DNA of 64,000 nt from Prunella strophiata. Its lineage: Eukaryota; Chordata; Aves; Passeriformes; Prunellidae. Position numbers and translations under genes: made by a program. The stretch spans positions 110,124,162 to 110,188,161 of the forward strand of contig JAZBQD010000030.1 in assembly GCA_036583965.1 (NCBI GenBank), read 5' to 3'. How positions within the stretch are numbered: position 1 is the stretch's first letter; every line of letters begins with the position of its first letter. Under the pieces are notes generated by a model. It did no database searches and was not told the origin of the DNA. It was given only the letters and a program-made list of their open reading frames with translations. Of this stretch, positions 25,921-37,323 are shown in pieces.

Positions 25921-27109
25921 TGATTATGGAAAAGCAGAAACTCTCCAACAACACTGCATTATTTTTTGGTTTGAGTTAGCTTTTTTTTAAGTTTTTGGTG
26001 AGCTATTATATACTTCAGATATTTAGTAGAAGGTATAAATGAGTAGGATGGATCTTGTAGTGGTGCTGGAAACAAAAGTGTTTTAATAAAAGGTAAAATA
26101 TTAAAGAGAAAAATTGAGCTAGGTGTAAGTAAGTTTTGTTCTTGGTAAAACACATTATAAAAGTAATTAGTTTTGTTTTCTTGCTTTTTTTAGTAAATTG
26201 CTTAGGTAAGACTTTTTAGCTTCTATTTAACCAGATGTCTTTAAATTTGAAGTGATGTCTCCCAAGTCCTATAAAGTGTCTCCTTTGCTAACTAATAAAA
26301 GAAACTTCTAAGCTTTTTCCTTTCTAAAGAGACAAAGAATAATTTTATTACTCTGCCAACAAGAAACACATTTCCTACACAACACCTTTGAGAATGAGGC
26401 ATTACTTTATTCTGTCCAGGATGTGCAATGGAATCCTTTCATTCACACATGGGCCAGGTTGTGCAGTGGAAATCATGCCTTCCACTCATCATGTCTTTAC
26501 CAGACTTTTCACATATTTATACATAAAAAAACCATGAAATAATTATTGTCCACTGGTTCTGAATCACCCAATTCTCAGTATTCAACCTCTTGTTGGTTAT
26601 TGATCCCTTTGGTTGTCTTATCAATCTTTTCCCAGACCAGGTGTCTCCAGCCACACCAGGGGGTCAGGTTTGCTATGTCCACTGATGTCCTCTGTATCTT
26701 CTGCCTTTTCCCAACCTGTTAAACTTCCAGAGTCTGGGAATCTTCTTTTTGTTGGCTGAAACCCATCAGACCTCACCCAGTGAAACTCCAAACCCCAGTG
26801 AAAAGAGTCTTTTGGAGAAAAACTTCAATTCTCCCCCTCCACCTTAGCAAAGGTAAATAAACCAATGACAAAAGTGACTTTAAAAAATTGAAAAGTTGTA
26901 TCTTTTCCAACAGAGCCACTGACCACAACCCTCTGGCTGTGTCCATCTGGCCAATTGCTCATGGCCCAAGTAGGGCACGGGGAGATGGTGACCACTGGCC
27001 CCCAGCCCAGTGACCCCAGAAACCCAGTGAGAAAAAAGGAACCTTTTCAAAAGAAGAGACAGACTGAGCACAGAAAGACTAGTTAACATAAGAAGCAAAG
27101 GGATCATAT
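25921..27109. other. Unannotated, partly AT-rich
   Basis: No gene is recognised. About 26340-26660 has a TATA-like and AATAAA-like arrangement on the minus strand and could be an old LTR, but I could not find matching ends, so I do not call it. Confidence 0.45.
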
Positions 27110-27475
27110 ACCAAATAGAAGAAAATATTAAGATATTCACATTAGTTAATGATAAATTACAGTTAATGATATTAGCTAATAATAACAGAAACTACTACAT
27201 TAATATTTAATAAATAGCAAAACATAATACTAATATAACACACAAACATATATTCTATATAATTTAATATTTATAATGTCTATAGATAATAAATAGTGAG
27301 AAATAATATATTTTGAATATTGTAAGATATCATATATGCAATATATGATATAGAACATTACAAATTACATATAATATAAATGTAACATCTAAACATTTAG
27401 ATATGATGCTATAAACATATAAAAATAATTTTTAAAATAAATAATATGTGAAATTAGTCAGAGATCCATATAACT
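27110..27475. repeat. AT-rich low-complexity block
   Basis: About 365 bp are almost entirely A and T, with recurring 'taatata', 'aaatag' and 'atatgata' motifs but no fixed period. It is sharply bounded from the more ordinary composition on both sides. Confidence 0.85.
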
Positions 27476-27763
27476 GGTAGCCAATTAACATGAATGCCTT
27501 TTTTTCACTAAAATGTGTAAATAGTGAAAAGTTTTGATAGTCTCTGTGCTGGCTTTGTGGATTTGCCACCCAGCTCCTGTTCCTGTGCAGAACTGTAAAT
27601 AAAGGAAAGAGCTGAACTCTGTGTGGGGATTGGCTTCTTGCACACGGGGTGAAAGAATCCCTTTGGGACAGCAGCTTTGCCATGGGCACACTGCTAAAAG
27701 CTGCTGCTGTTCCAGGCAGGCTCAGCTGTGCCTGGCCCAGGCAAAGCAGCAGAGATCTGAAAC

Positions 27764-27880
27764 TCGGCGGCTGCGCGGCCGCTGGGGCAGAGACAATCCC
27801 ACATCAGCCACGAGAGCCTCTCTGGGAACGAGCAACAAATCCCAGAGGGCACCTCTGCGAGCGGCTCCCCCAGCCCCTGC
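27764..27880. promoter_or_regulatory. Small CpG-rich cluster
   Basis: In a window that is otherwise strongly CpG-depleted, this short stretch contains 'cggcggctgcgcggccgctg' and several further CpGs. It might be part of an unmethylated regulatory element or a distal promoter. There is no adjacent coding exon to support a promoter call. LTR B1 begins about 80 bp downstream. Confidence 0.3.
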
Positions 27881-27956
27881 AGCCAGAAGTTTTCCTCCAG
27901 GTGTTTGGGGAACCTCCTGGGGCTGCTTGGACCTGCTGTGGGGTGCTCCCAGTGAA

Positions 27957-28391
27957 CACCTGTGTGGCAACCACAGTTTTCTGATCATGATTCTTTTGTT
28001 CAAGTTTTTCTCCTGGGAAGCTGGAAAGGCAGAGAGAGGCCCAGAGAAAGAAAACAATTTTTATCTCATTTGTTTCCCCTGTGTTGTGCTCATGAAGAAT
28101 GCATTTGGAGGTTATTTACCTGAAGGTGATTGTTTGATTGGGCACTGTGTGAGTTGTTATCACTTATTGGCAAATTAGAGCCAATCTGTGTTGGGACTCC
28201 AGAAAGAGTCACGAGTTTTGATTATTCTCTCTTTAGAATTCTTTTAGGATCCTTCTTTCTGTATTCTTTAGTATAGTTAATATGGTATTCTTTAATATAA
28301 TATCATAATAAAATAGCCTTCTGATAACATAGAGTCAAATATATTTGAGTTCTGTGAGTCACAGAACTCACCTGCTTTTACAATACACCTG
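27957..28391 (+). mobile_element. Solo LTR, ERV family B copy 1 (B1)
   Basis: The LTR spans 27963-28385 (423 bp), from TGTGGCAACCACA to TTTTACAATA. It has a perfect 6-bp target duplication CACCTG at 27957-27962 and 28386-28391. It shares with B2 (37651) the blocks 'ttatctcatttg', 'cctgtgttgtgc', 'gagattgtttac'-like sequence, 'agtcacgag', a T/A-rich 'ttagtatag'/'aatataatat' stretch and 'ttagccttctgata'. The AT-rich part probably serves as TATA and poly(A) region. Two palindromes sit near its 3' end (28335-28370) and are absent from B2. Confidence 0.92.
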
Positions 28392-28810
28392 ACAAGTGAA
28401 ATTCCCCACCAAAGACAAGGGTGGCTGATTTGGAGGTGTCCCCTGGTTCCTTAAAGAATCATTTGTTGGTGTTGACCTCCTGGCTGGGTGGCCAAGAGCA
28501 GCCTCCCACAGTGACACCCTCTCCCTTGGTTTGTCCCTCAGTCCTTCCCCAGAGGCTTTCAGGTGGCCTTGCCACCTGCAGCTCTGGACATTCCAGTACC
28601 TCCAAAGCTCAGGGCAGTGCCCTGCACACTCCCAGAGGTGCCCTGCACACCCCACACCCGTCCTGCTTGCACAGGTGCCAGGTTCCTGCTGTGCCCCACA
28701 AGCACTGCCCACTGTGACACACAACATGTCCTGCCCTGTGCCCCACCACGGGGGTGGATGTGACACTTGGGGACACAATTTCAGGGTCATGATGGTGATG
28801 CTGTGGTGAT
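28392..28810. other. Unique non-coding sequence
   Basis: Nothing gene-like. A short local duplication of 'ggtgccctgcacac' occurs at about 28615-28650. Confidence 0.5.
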
Positions 28811-28872
28811 GGTGGTACTGGATGATCTTGCAGGTCTCTTCTAACCTTGAAGATTCCAGGATTTTGTGATTC
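28811..28872 (+). mobile_element. CR1 LINE 3' terminus
   Basis: The segment 'tggatgatcttgcaggtctc' followed by 'ttctaaccttgaagattcc' and 'attttgtgattcc' is the CR1 3' end in forward orientation, with decayed terminal octamers. Confidence 0.8.
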
Positions 28873-29520
28873 CTAGCTTCCTCTTGTTTTTGAATAAGAA
28901 TTATGGTGTCTAACTGAAGGAGAAAGAGAGATTGTCATGATTGATTAATATTTCAAAAGGGCCTCATAAATCAATAATCTCTCCACTGTAGTATAATTCA
29001 CCACCAATGCTCTCTTCCCCTGGTTGGCCTTTGAATCCCCTCACAAGCTCTCAGTTTGCAACAGACTAAAAAAAGGAAACCAAAAAAAAAAACATTAAAT
29101 GACAGGGATGTCGAGTGGAAAAGTTTAGTGTCCATTTCCTACCCTATCAAACAGCATTTTATTGATAAAAATCAATATTGGTATTTTTATTTTATTTGCT
29201 GTTGTTTCATTGATATTTTGTTGATATTGTGTAAATATCATGATATGTTTGTATTTCTTTGATAATACTTATAGTTATAATATTTATTTGTATTAATAGT
29301 ATATATGAGTATAATACAAGTCCTTTCTGAATGTCCACAACAGTGAGGGACAACAGGCACAAGACACACGAGGGAAAATCCCAGTGAGCTTTACATGAGA
29401 GTGGTTCTGCACAGGGAGAGGCTGTCCAAAAAGGCTGGGAAATCTCCACCCTTGGAGACAGCCCCAAATGGAAATCACAACACCCTGAGCAACCCAATCT
29501 AACTCAGAAGTTCTGTTTGC
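28873..29520. other. Unique sequence with AT-rich part
   Basis: About 29155-29315 is AT-rich with recurring 'ttgatatt' and 'gtattt' motifs. No gene or RNA seen. Confidence 0.5.
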
Positions 29521-29577
29521 CCTGAGATGGGGATGGGACCAGATGCCCTTCAGAGGTGCCTTCCAATTTAAGTTAAT
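29521..29577 (+). mobile_element. Possible CR1 3' remnant
   Basis: The string 'gggaccagatgcccttcaga' followed by 'ggtgccttccaatttaa' resembles the CR1 tail 'gactagatgaccttcagaggtcccttccaa'. It is short and diverged. Confidence 0.55.
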
Positions 29578-30620
29578 CTTTGATACTTAGCTCAAAATAA
29601 ACAATTTTTGGCTTTTCCCCATCATCCAGCCCCAGAGGCAATCCATGGGCTGTAGGACAGCTTGGAAGAGCTCTCATTCCTGGAGAAGAATAAGGGCAGC
29701 AAGCTGAGGGAGACTTGGCAGGGTGCTTGAGGCTTTCATGATCTAATTGAAAGGAAGGAGCATTTTCTCTGACTTGACCCTGATTTAAATCCTCCACTCT
29801 CATGCTCTGAAGTTTACAACCTCTTCCTTTACTTCCAGCAGAGTTCCACCTCCTTTAGAGCCAGGGCTGGCGTGACTCATCCTGGAGGCCACTGCTGTGC
29901 CTGCTCCTTTGCCTGAGCTGTGGCCCTGCTGTGAGAAACCTGCCAGAAGAGAAAGCTGGAAACAAACTTAACCTCATTTTGGATTGTCCACTGCCATCTA
30001 GGAGTGGTGAGAATTGGGAATCCATTTGTATATATTCACTTTAAAGTGAATTTTTCTGCCTGCCCATGGAGGCATAGGGTGCATCTGAGGAAGATGCTGC
30101 TTTTGTGCAAGAAGTGCTGCAAGGATTAAAGTGCTCCTAGGTACAATGTGTGAGGATGAGTCAGGAGATCCTGGCTTCAAATGGGAGCTTTTCAAAGTGA
30201 CATCTGTCTTTTTTGGTGAGCCTCTCACAGGCCTCTCATTTAAAAAATGCAAAACCATAACAAAAGGCTGAACAGCTCTGATGTGTGAACTGAGGCTGCA
30301 AAGCAGGGCTCCCCAAGGGTTTCTTTCTGCCCCAGCTGGATGAAATACTGCTGTCTGTCTTTGTTGGAGGATGGAGGTGGGGCACGTGGTGGCTGCCCAC
30401 CCTGGAGCTTTGCTGCAGCCGGGAGTGCTGCCAGCTCTGCCCCAGAGCTGCCTGTCAAGGCAGACTTTTCCTCTTGTTAAAAAGAGACAAAGGACAATTA
30501 GATTGTGAGTAAAACATGTTATCTCCACTTGCAAGGCCTGCCAGTCCACCAGGCCACCACTTTCTCTGGGCTTTGAGAAGGTGCCAGGCCAAGCTCTCGG
30601 GTCTGTGTTAGTTCAGAGGT
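29578..30620. other. Unique non-coding sequence
   Basis: No supported feature. The long minus-strand frame 29998-30549 has no recognisable domain. Confidence 0.55.
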
Positions 30621-30760
30621 TCATAGAATGGTTTGGGTTGGAAGGGACCTTGGAGATCACCCAGCTCCAGTCCTCTGCCATGGGCAGGAGCATCTTCCAG
30701 CTGCTCAAAGCCCCATCCAGCCTGGCCTTGAACACCTCCAGGGATGGGGCATCCACAGCT
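30621..30760 (-). mobile_element. CR1 LINE 3' fragment
   Basis: A CATAGAAT octamer is followed by 'ggtttgggttggaaggga', 'ccttggagatcac', 'cagcctggccttgaacacctcc' and 'agggatggggcatccacagc'. This is an inverted CR1 3' end, truncated after about 140 bp. Confidence 0.92.
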
Positions 30761-33194
30761 TGTGGATCAGCACCTGACTGGGAAGATTTGCCCTTGAATT
30801 AGAGGTCTGCTCCACACTGCACTGGCTTGTAGCCTGGCCTGCAGCCCTTCAGACATTGTGTTTTTAATTAATTTTGGTATTAACCCAAATTACACCCTGC
30901 ACTACACTATCCTCCTCTGACTCCACAGAGCAGCACTGTTTTAGCATTACTTCACTAAATGCAGTCCTATCTGTGGCTTGAACCCAGCCTCTTTAATTAA
31001 CTGACAGCTTTAATCCACATGTTACACGCTGCTTATCTGGAAACTGACTTTTACTTCTGATAAGCCATGATCTAACTGCCCCCTGTCCTCATCCTCTGCA
31101 GAAATGCAAAGTCAATGCACTGCTTCCCCCAGGCAGTTGCCCAATATGCAAAATTTCTCATGCTCTTCTTAATCCCCAGCATTTACAGCTGGCATTGGAT
31201 GCAGCAGAGATGGCAAGGAGTCCTTGCAGCCCCTCTCCCCCATTCCTCTCTCTCTCTCCTTCCCACCTGGACCATGCTCAGGAACTGGAAAGGAGCTGAG
31301 GCAGCATCACAGGCTGCCAGCATTTTACCCTCCTGCCTGCATAGGGCACCCATTTCTAGGCTTTGGAAGCAGAATTCAGTTTTGCAGTAAGAGGCAAAGA
31401 TCTTGGTGTCACTGAACTGAACATACAAGGAGCTGATGGGAGTCTGGCTGGTATATTCTGGGTTTATTTGCCAGCTACTTTTTTTAACTTCCAGGAAACT
31501 TTCAGGCCCCAGAATGCAAGTCAGCATGTGCAATCAGCAAATGTTTTCAGGCATTTGCTTCTCTTCAGATATAAGGGGTTTCCAAAAAGATGTCAAATAC
31601 ATTTCAAGCTGCTTTTCTAGAGTTTTAAAAGAGAATTTGTACACTGAATTTGAGTGTATGTTTAGCTGTTGTTAGGTCTTGCCAGTTTTAACCTGTCCAA
31701 CCTGTCTCTGCTGTTGTCCTGGACATCTGGCAAATTATTTTTATTCAAAGCTGTGGATCCAATCACAGATATCTTCCCTTTCACCCCCCTCTTGTGGAGA
31801 GACAAATGAGAGAGAAGCTTTTCAAGGAGATGCTGAAAAAATACCAGCTCAAAACGAGATGAGTGTGTGTCCTTTGTTACCACAGGCAAGGACAGAGATG
31901 TGAAAGGAACAGGAATTAACTCACAAGGAAAATGTGGGAGCTGGGAGTATGCTTGGTGTCACCCATTGCTATTTTGGGGGCTGGGCTTCCAGCATTTTTG
32001 CACATTGTGAGGAGGATCAGGGGAGACCTACGCTGTGCTTCTTTGGTGCCTCAGCAGTTCTCTGCATCCCACGTGGCTGCCTGCCCTCAGAATGCAGGGA
32101 TTTGGCTGCTTGATGTCATTAATTGCACGGGAGAGACTCTTAGCAACGCTCTGAGCCTTTTGTACCACTTGAGTATGACAATATACATGTCACTGCTGCA
32201 GCAGGCCAGACGTGGAGATTGGGTCCTGTGGTGCTCCCTCTGTGCCAAGCAGATTTCCATTAGCTGCTCCTCGAGTGGCATTGGAAGTGACAGGCACTGA
32301 TTGTCCCTGCAGGGAGGGACAGGGAACAGAGTCCAGGGACTCCTCACACGAGGAGCTGCTTCAAAGGACAAGTGTTTTCCAGGGATCCCAGTGACAAATA
32401 TCCTGCACAGCCTCCTGCTTTCTGCAGTTAAACCTTGGGTGCTTTCCCTCCATCCTTATTTCCTCACCATCCATCAGCCCCGGGGCCCTTTCAGTCCCTT
32501 GGTTTTGCCATGTCAGCAGCACAGGGATCCCAAAATGCTCCAAAGTCATTTCCATTCTGCTTCCCCTGACACAGAGACCTCGTTATCCTGCATTGCCTGA
32601 GTCCATCTGCCCTTTCCTCGGGGATTTTATTCCTGTGGGGTACAGATATTTTTACAAATGACAGAAGCAGTGCTGTGGGAACTGGGGGAAGAAGCACGTT
32701 CCTCCTGCCTTGGCAGGGATGTCTGTATGGGACAGTGCACACTGAGCTGGTCACAAAGCTCTGGTAACAACAGCACAGCAGCTGAACCACAAACAGAGAG
32801 AGGAAAGCTGAGGATGTTGGCAGGGTGAGCCTACCTGTGCCTGCCTGACACCCCCAAACCAGAAAAAACCTCTTTGGCTTTCACCTAAGTCACCAGCTGT
32901 GACAGGGATTGAGCTGCCTTCTCCCGCTTTCTCAGGCAAAGAAAGAGACTTCTGTTGGAGAAGCTGTTTTATGGGTTTTATTTATGTCTTAGTAACCTTA
33001 AAGTCATGGTTTAATCACATTTGATCAACAAAACATGGCTGGAAAACGAAAAGTCAGATGTTTAAAATTTTGAAAGCACCCAACAATGCTCTGAGGATTT
33101 TTAGCTCTGATTTTGTTTTTCCCCTCTGGATTGTTTTAGCAGAGAAATCCTGCACTTCTTCAGTTCAAATTTGAAGAGAGTTTCATTGACCTAA
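30761..33194. other. Unique non-coding sequence
   Basis: No gene, RNA or known repeat is recognised. 30850-31070 is AT-leaning with 'taattaatttt' and 'ctttaattaactgac' homeobox-type cores, which could reflect a conserved enhancer. This cannot be judged without alignment. Confidence 0.5.
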
Positions 33195-34142
33195 AATGCC
33201 CTTTTTTTTTTATTTTCAGTGAGTGATCCGTTCATTCTGAAAACAAAATACCTGGCAACATCCAGGCAGAGCACCACTCTCCAGCCACCCCTCCCCTCCA
33301 GGTTTAGCAAAGTGAGGCACTACATGTGAACGTGTTTTCATCCTCCTTCCTACCCCCAGCCTGGAAAATGAAGTCCCAGCCCTACACCCCAGTGGGATCA
33401 GCAGTGAACCCCTCAGGCAGCAGCTCTCACACCCTGTTTGTGGCTCCTTGGGCTGTTTGTGCTCCTTGGATCTCCCTGACGGTGAGTTTTGTGTCTGAGA
33501 CAGCCCAGGGCACAGCAGGGCAGGAAAGAAAGGCACAGTTGTGTGCAGACATCAAGCTCAGAGGGAATAAAGGAGATATTTTCCCCCCTTTTTGTGGCTG
33601 GCCTTGGTCTTTTGCTGCCTGGCACTTGCTGTTTTCCTCCAGGTCCACATGGCATTGACTGGAATTCAGTGGAATTGGTTAACTGGCTTGCACAGGCAGC
33701 AAGGAAAGAGAAAAGCTGTTTTATCATCAGCTCAAAGCCATCATTAGTTGCATGAAATACCCATAAATGGAAGCAACAGCAGACCAGGGCTTGATGAGAA
33801 AACCACTTGCAACCCCTGCTCGATGCTGAGCTCTTGCAAACTCCCTGCTGGAGCTCCAGCACACCAGGCAGCCCCAGCTCAGGGCTGGTGAGGAGGCAGG
33901 GATTTGCACCTTTCAAGCCTTCTCCAGCCACACACAGGCCTAATGGACATCTTCTACCAACCATCTCTCTGTCTTCTTGGGTTTCTCCATCTCTCTAACG
34001 TCTCTTCCAGGACAGCCTGTATTTTTTTTTGTCTTTTTTAAAATCATATTTTAAACCTACAAGCAGAGTAAATAACAGGAAGTATTTTTAAGTGGGAAAT
34101 TAGGATGTTAATTACTGTAGAAGACCTTAGAACCAACTCCCC
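33195..34142 (+). repeat. Left copy of ~945-bp gap-flanking duplication
   Basis: The block begins 'aatgccc' followed by a T-run and ends 'gaagaccttagaaccaact' right at the N gap. It matches 34643-35588 along its whole length. Both inner edges coincide exactly with the gap, the signature of two unmerged overlapping contig ends rather than a genomic duplication. The sequence itself holds no recognised gene. Confidence 0.97.
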
Positions 34143-34642
34143 NNNNNNNNNNNNNNNNNNNNNNNNNNNNNNNNNNNNNNNNNNNNNNNNNNNNNNNNNN
34201 NNNNNNNNNNNNNNNNNNNNNNNNNNNNNNNNNNNNNNNNNNNNNNNNNNNNNNNNNNNNNNNNNNNNNNNNNNNNNNNNNNNNNNNNNNNNNNNNNNNN
34301 NNNNNNNNNNNNNNNNNNNNNNNNNNNNNNNNNNNNNNNNNNNNNNNNNNNNNNNNNNNNNNNNNNNNNNNNNNNNNNNNNNNNNNNNNNNNNNNNNNNN
34401 NNNNNNNNNNNNNNNNNNNNNNNNNNNNNNNNNNNNNNNNNNNNNNNNNNNNNNNNNNNNNNNNNNNNNNNNNNNNNNNNNNNNNNNNNNNNNNNNNNNN
34501 NNNNNNNNNNNNNNNNNNNNNNNNNNNNNNNNNNNNNNNNNNNNNNNNNNNNNNNNNNNNNNNNNNNNNNNNNNNNNNNNNNNNNNNNNNNNNNNNNNNN
34601 NNNNNNNNNNNNNNNNNNNNNNNNNNNNNNNNNNNNNNNNNN
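34143..34642. other. Assembly gap (500 N)
   Basis: The run is exactly 500 N, the same fixed size as the gap at 7969-8468. The flanking sequences overlap, so the true gap length is probably zero or negative. Confidence 0.99.
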
Positions 34643-35588
34643 AATGCCCTTTTTTTTTTTATTTCAGTGATGATCCGTTCATTCGAAAACAAAATACCTG
34701 GCAACATCCAGGCAGAGCACCACTCTCCAGCCACCCCCTCCCCTCCAGGTTTAGCAAAGTGAGGCACTACATGTGAACGGGTTTTCATCCTCCTTCCCAC
34801 CCCCGCCTGGAAAATGAAGTCCCAGCCCTACACCCCAGTGGGATCACAGTGAACCCCTCAGGCAGCAAGCCTCTCACACCCTGTTTGTGGCTCCTTGGGC
34901 TGTTTGTGCTCCTTGGATCTCCCTGACGGTGAGTTTTGTGTCTGAGACAGCCCAGGGCACAGCAGGCAGGAAAAGAAAGGCACAGTTGTGTGCAGACATC
35001 AAGCTCAGAGGGAATAAAGGAGATATTTTCCCCCCTTTTTGGTGGCTGGCCTTGGTCTTTTGCTGCCTGGCACTTGCTGTTTTCCTCCAGGTCCACATGG
35101 CATTGACTGGAATTCCGTGGAATTGGTTAACTGGCTTGCACAGGCAGCAAGGAAAGAGAAAAGCTGTTTTATCATCAGCTCAAAGCCATCATTTAGTTGC
35201 ATGAAATACCCATAAATGGAAGCAACAGCAGACCAGGGCTTGATGAGAAACCACTTGCAACCCTGCTCGATTGCTGAGCTCTTGCAAACTCCCTGCTGGA
35301 GCTCCAGCACACCAGGCAGCCCCAGCTCAGGGCTGGTGAGGAGGCAGGGATTTGCACCTTTCAAGCCTTCTCCAGCCACACACAGGCCTAATGGACATCT
35401 TCTACCAACCACCTCTCTGTCTTCTTGGGTTTCTCCATCTCTCTAACGTCTCTTCCAGGACAGCCTGTATTTTTTTGTCTTTTTTAAAATCATATTTTAA
35501 ACCTACAAGCAGAGTAAATAACAGGAAGTATTTTTAAGTGGGAAATTAGGATGTTAATTACTGTAGAAGACCTTAGAACCAACCCCCC
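34643..35588 (+). repeat. Right copy of ~945-bp gap-flanking duplication
   Basis: Starts immediately after the gap with the same 'aatgccc' and T-run as 33195. It stays collinear to 'ccttagaaccaaccccccc', after which unique sequence continues. Differences from the left copy are mainly single-base insertions or deletions ('ttctgaaaac' against 'ttcgaaaac', 'cagcagct' against 'cagcaagcct', 'catcattag' against 'catcatttag'), with a few substitutions. Confidence 0.97.
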
Positions 35589-35775
35589 CAAGGTATCTGA
35601 CATATTAGGCATGCAAATATAAGGAGATCAACAGGTAGATCAGGTTGTTTCACCTCAAATATAACTATTTTCCTGGCCCAGAAAGGAAAACATGAAAAAT
35701 TGAGAGGAAGCCTTGAATAGTTTGGTAGCACAGAAAGAGGCAGACGAGGCAGCCAAGACAGACAAATGTGGAAGA
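35589..35775. other. Unique non-coding sequence
   Basis: A short unique spacer between the duplication and LTR A3, with no feature seen. Confidence 0.5.
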
Positions 35776-36410
35776 AAACACTTTCAGAACCCAGCACATC
35801 CCTCTGGCTGCCCTGGATGGCTCCTGCCCCTGGCAGGGGGCTCAGAGACCTTGGCACAGAGCCCAAGACCCCTGTGCCTTTGATTCTGAGCCATGGAAAA
35901 AATTACCAACCTTATATGAAGAGTTGCAAGCCACAAAAATTAAGTAGAGTAAGAGCTAGTTTATCACAGGGTGAAAAAGTAGAATTTTGGGATTTTTAGA
36001 ATGAGGGTTCGGGGGTCAAGATGGAGGAATTTGGGTGTGTTCTGTCCTTCTTTCTCCTTCTTCACAGCCTCCATCTTCTGGGTGATGGTGGCACTTTTGG
36101 ATTGGTTTAGAGTAGAGTTGGACTGTGTAACACAGGTGATAGGTATTGGAAAAGAACTGTAAATAATGTACAGGTAGTTTTTAGTATAAAAAGACAACAC
36201 CACCCCAGAGGTGGGCAGTGTGCCTGGGACTGACCTGCTGAACAGACCTGGGCTGGTCAGAGAAAGAATGAAATATATAAGGAAAAATAAACAACCTTGA
36301 AGACCACAAATGAAGAGTCCTGACTCCTTCTTTGGTTCTTGGATTGGGACACAGAGACTCTCAAACATCTTGGGGTCATCTCGAGTTCCTGAGAGACCTC
36401 TGACAAACAC
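35776..36410 (+). mobile_element. Solo LTR, ERV family A copy 3 (A3)
   Basis: The LTR spans 35782-36404/36405, starting TTTCAGAACCC (first TG changed to TT) and ending TCTGAC(A). A perfect 6-bp duplication AAACAC lies at 35776-35781 and 36405-36410; one A is shared between LTR end and duplication. A TATA-like 'gtataaaaag' starts at about 36184 and AATAAA is at 36286-36291. It is a solo LTR with no internal region. Confidence 0.94.
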
Positions 36411-36831
36411 ATCTCCTTTTCTGATAAGGACCTCTTTAAAAAGTCATTTTTGAGGCATTTCTGCCTGAGACAGACATTTGTTTGGCTCCTGGAGCTGGAA
36501 TTTGGGCCAGAAGTAATCAGGGAGGGCGGGCAGAGGCAGCACACATAAGGAGGGAGCCTGCATGTGGGCTCTTATCACTTAGAAGCTAATAGATGATGAA
36601 GGCAGCTTAATCCATGCAAATATGGAATAACGACAACCTTGGCTTCGTGCGTCACAAAAATAGAGGGAATGGGGGGGAAAGAGACAGAGAGAGAGAGGGT
36701 GAGAAGTAAAAAGCAACAGCATTTGAGTCAATGTGAGTCATTAATGGATGGGGCCAGAGAGAGAGAGAGGAATAATCAATCCCAAGGCAGAGTGGAGCCA
36801 TGGCTGCTGCTCATGGGCACAGGGGAACCTG
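36411..36831. other. Unique sequence becoming purine-rich
   Basis: No gene. GAGAGA-rich patches at about 36680-36700 and 36750-36770 precede the main purine tract. Confidence 0.5.
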
Positions 36832-37061
36832 CAGGAGGGGGAGAGGAGAGGAAGGATAGAAGGAGAAGGAGGGAGAGAGAGGAGAGGAGAGAGAGGAGAG
36901 GAAGGAGATGAGAGAGAGGAGAGGAGAGGAGAGGAGAGGAGGGAGAGGAAGGAGAGGAGAGGAGAGAGAGGAGAGGAAAGGAGGGGAGGAGAGGAAGAGG
37001 AGAGGAGAGGAGGAGAGGAGGAGGAGAGGGAGGAGAGAGAGGAGAGGATAAGGAAGGAAGG
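36832..37061 (+). repeat. Polypurine (GGAGA)n tract
   Basis: About 230 bp of G/A with pentanucleotide GGAGA/GAGAG periodicity and only a couple of pyrimidine interruptions (for example near 36857 and 37050). Its frames are Arg/Glu-rich only because of composition. A tract of this kind can form triplex (H-DNA) structures. Confidence 0.96.
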
Positions 37062-37323
37062 CTCTTCTCTCTCGGCTCTGCGCTTCTCTCGGCGTCGCTT
37101 CTCTTCTCTTCTCTTCTCTTCTCTTCTCTTCTCTCTCTTCTCTTCTCTTCTCTTCTCTTCTCTTCCTCGTCTCTTCTCTTCTCCTTCTCTTCTCTTCTCT
37201 TCTCTTCTCTTCGCTTCTCCTGCTCATTCTCTTCTCGTCGCTTCTCTTCTCTTCTCTTCTCTTCTCACCTTCTCTTCCCCTTCGCTTCTCCTTCTGCTTC
37301 TGCCTTCCTTTCTCTTCTTCTTC
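37062..37323 (+). repeat. Polypyrimidine (TTCTC)n tract
   Basis: About 260 bp of C/T with TTCTC periodicity, starting directly where the purine tract ends. A short transitional region, 'ctcggctctgcgcttctctc', contains CpGs. The switch puts purines on the opposite strand within about 10 bp. Confidence 0.96.

Noticed and set aside
26340..26660. Possible old LTR on the minus strand
   Set aside because: TATA-like and AATAAA-like strings are present, but no matching ends, target duplication or second copy in the window support it.
33195..35588. Genuine tandem segmental duplication
   Set aside because: Copy ends coincide exactly with the placeholder gap and differences are mostly one-base indels, which fits an assembly overlap better.
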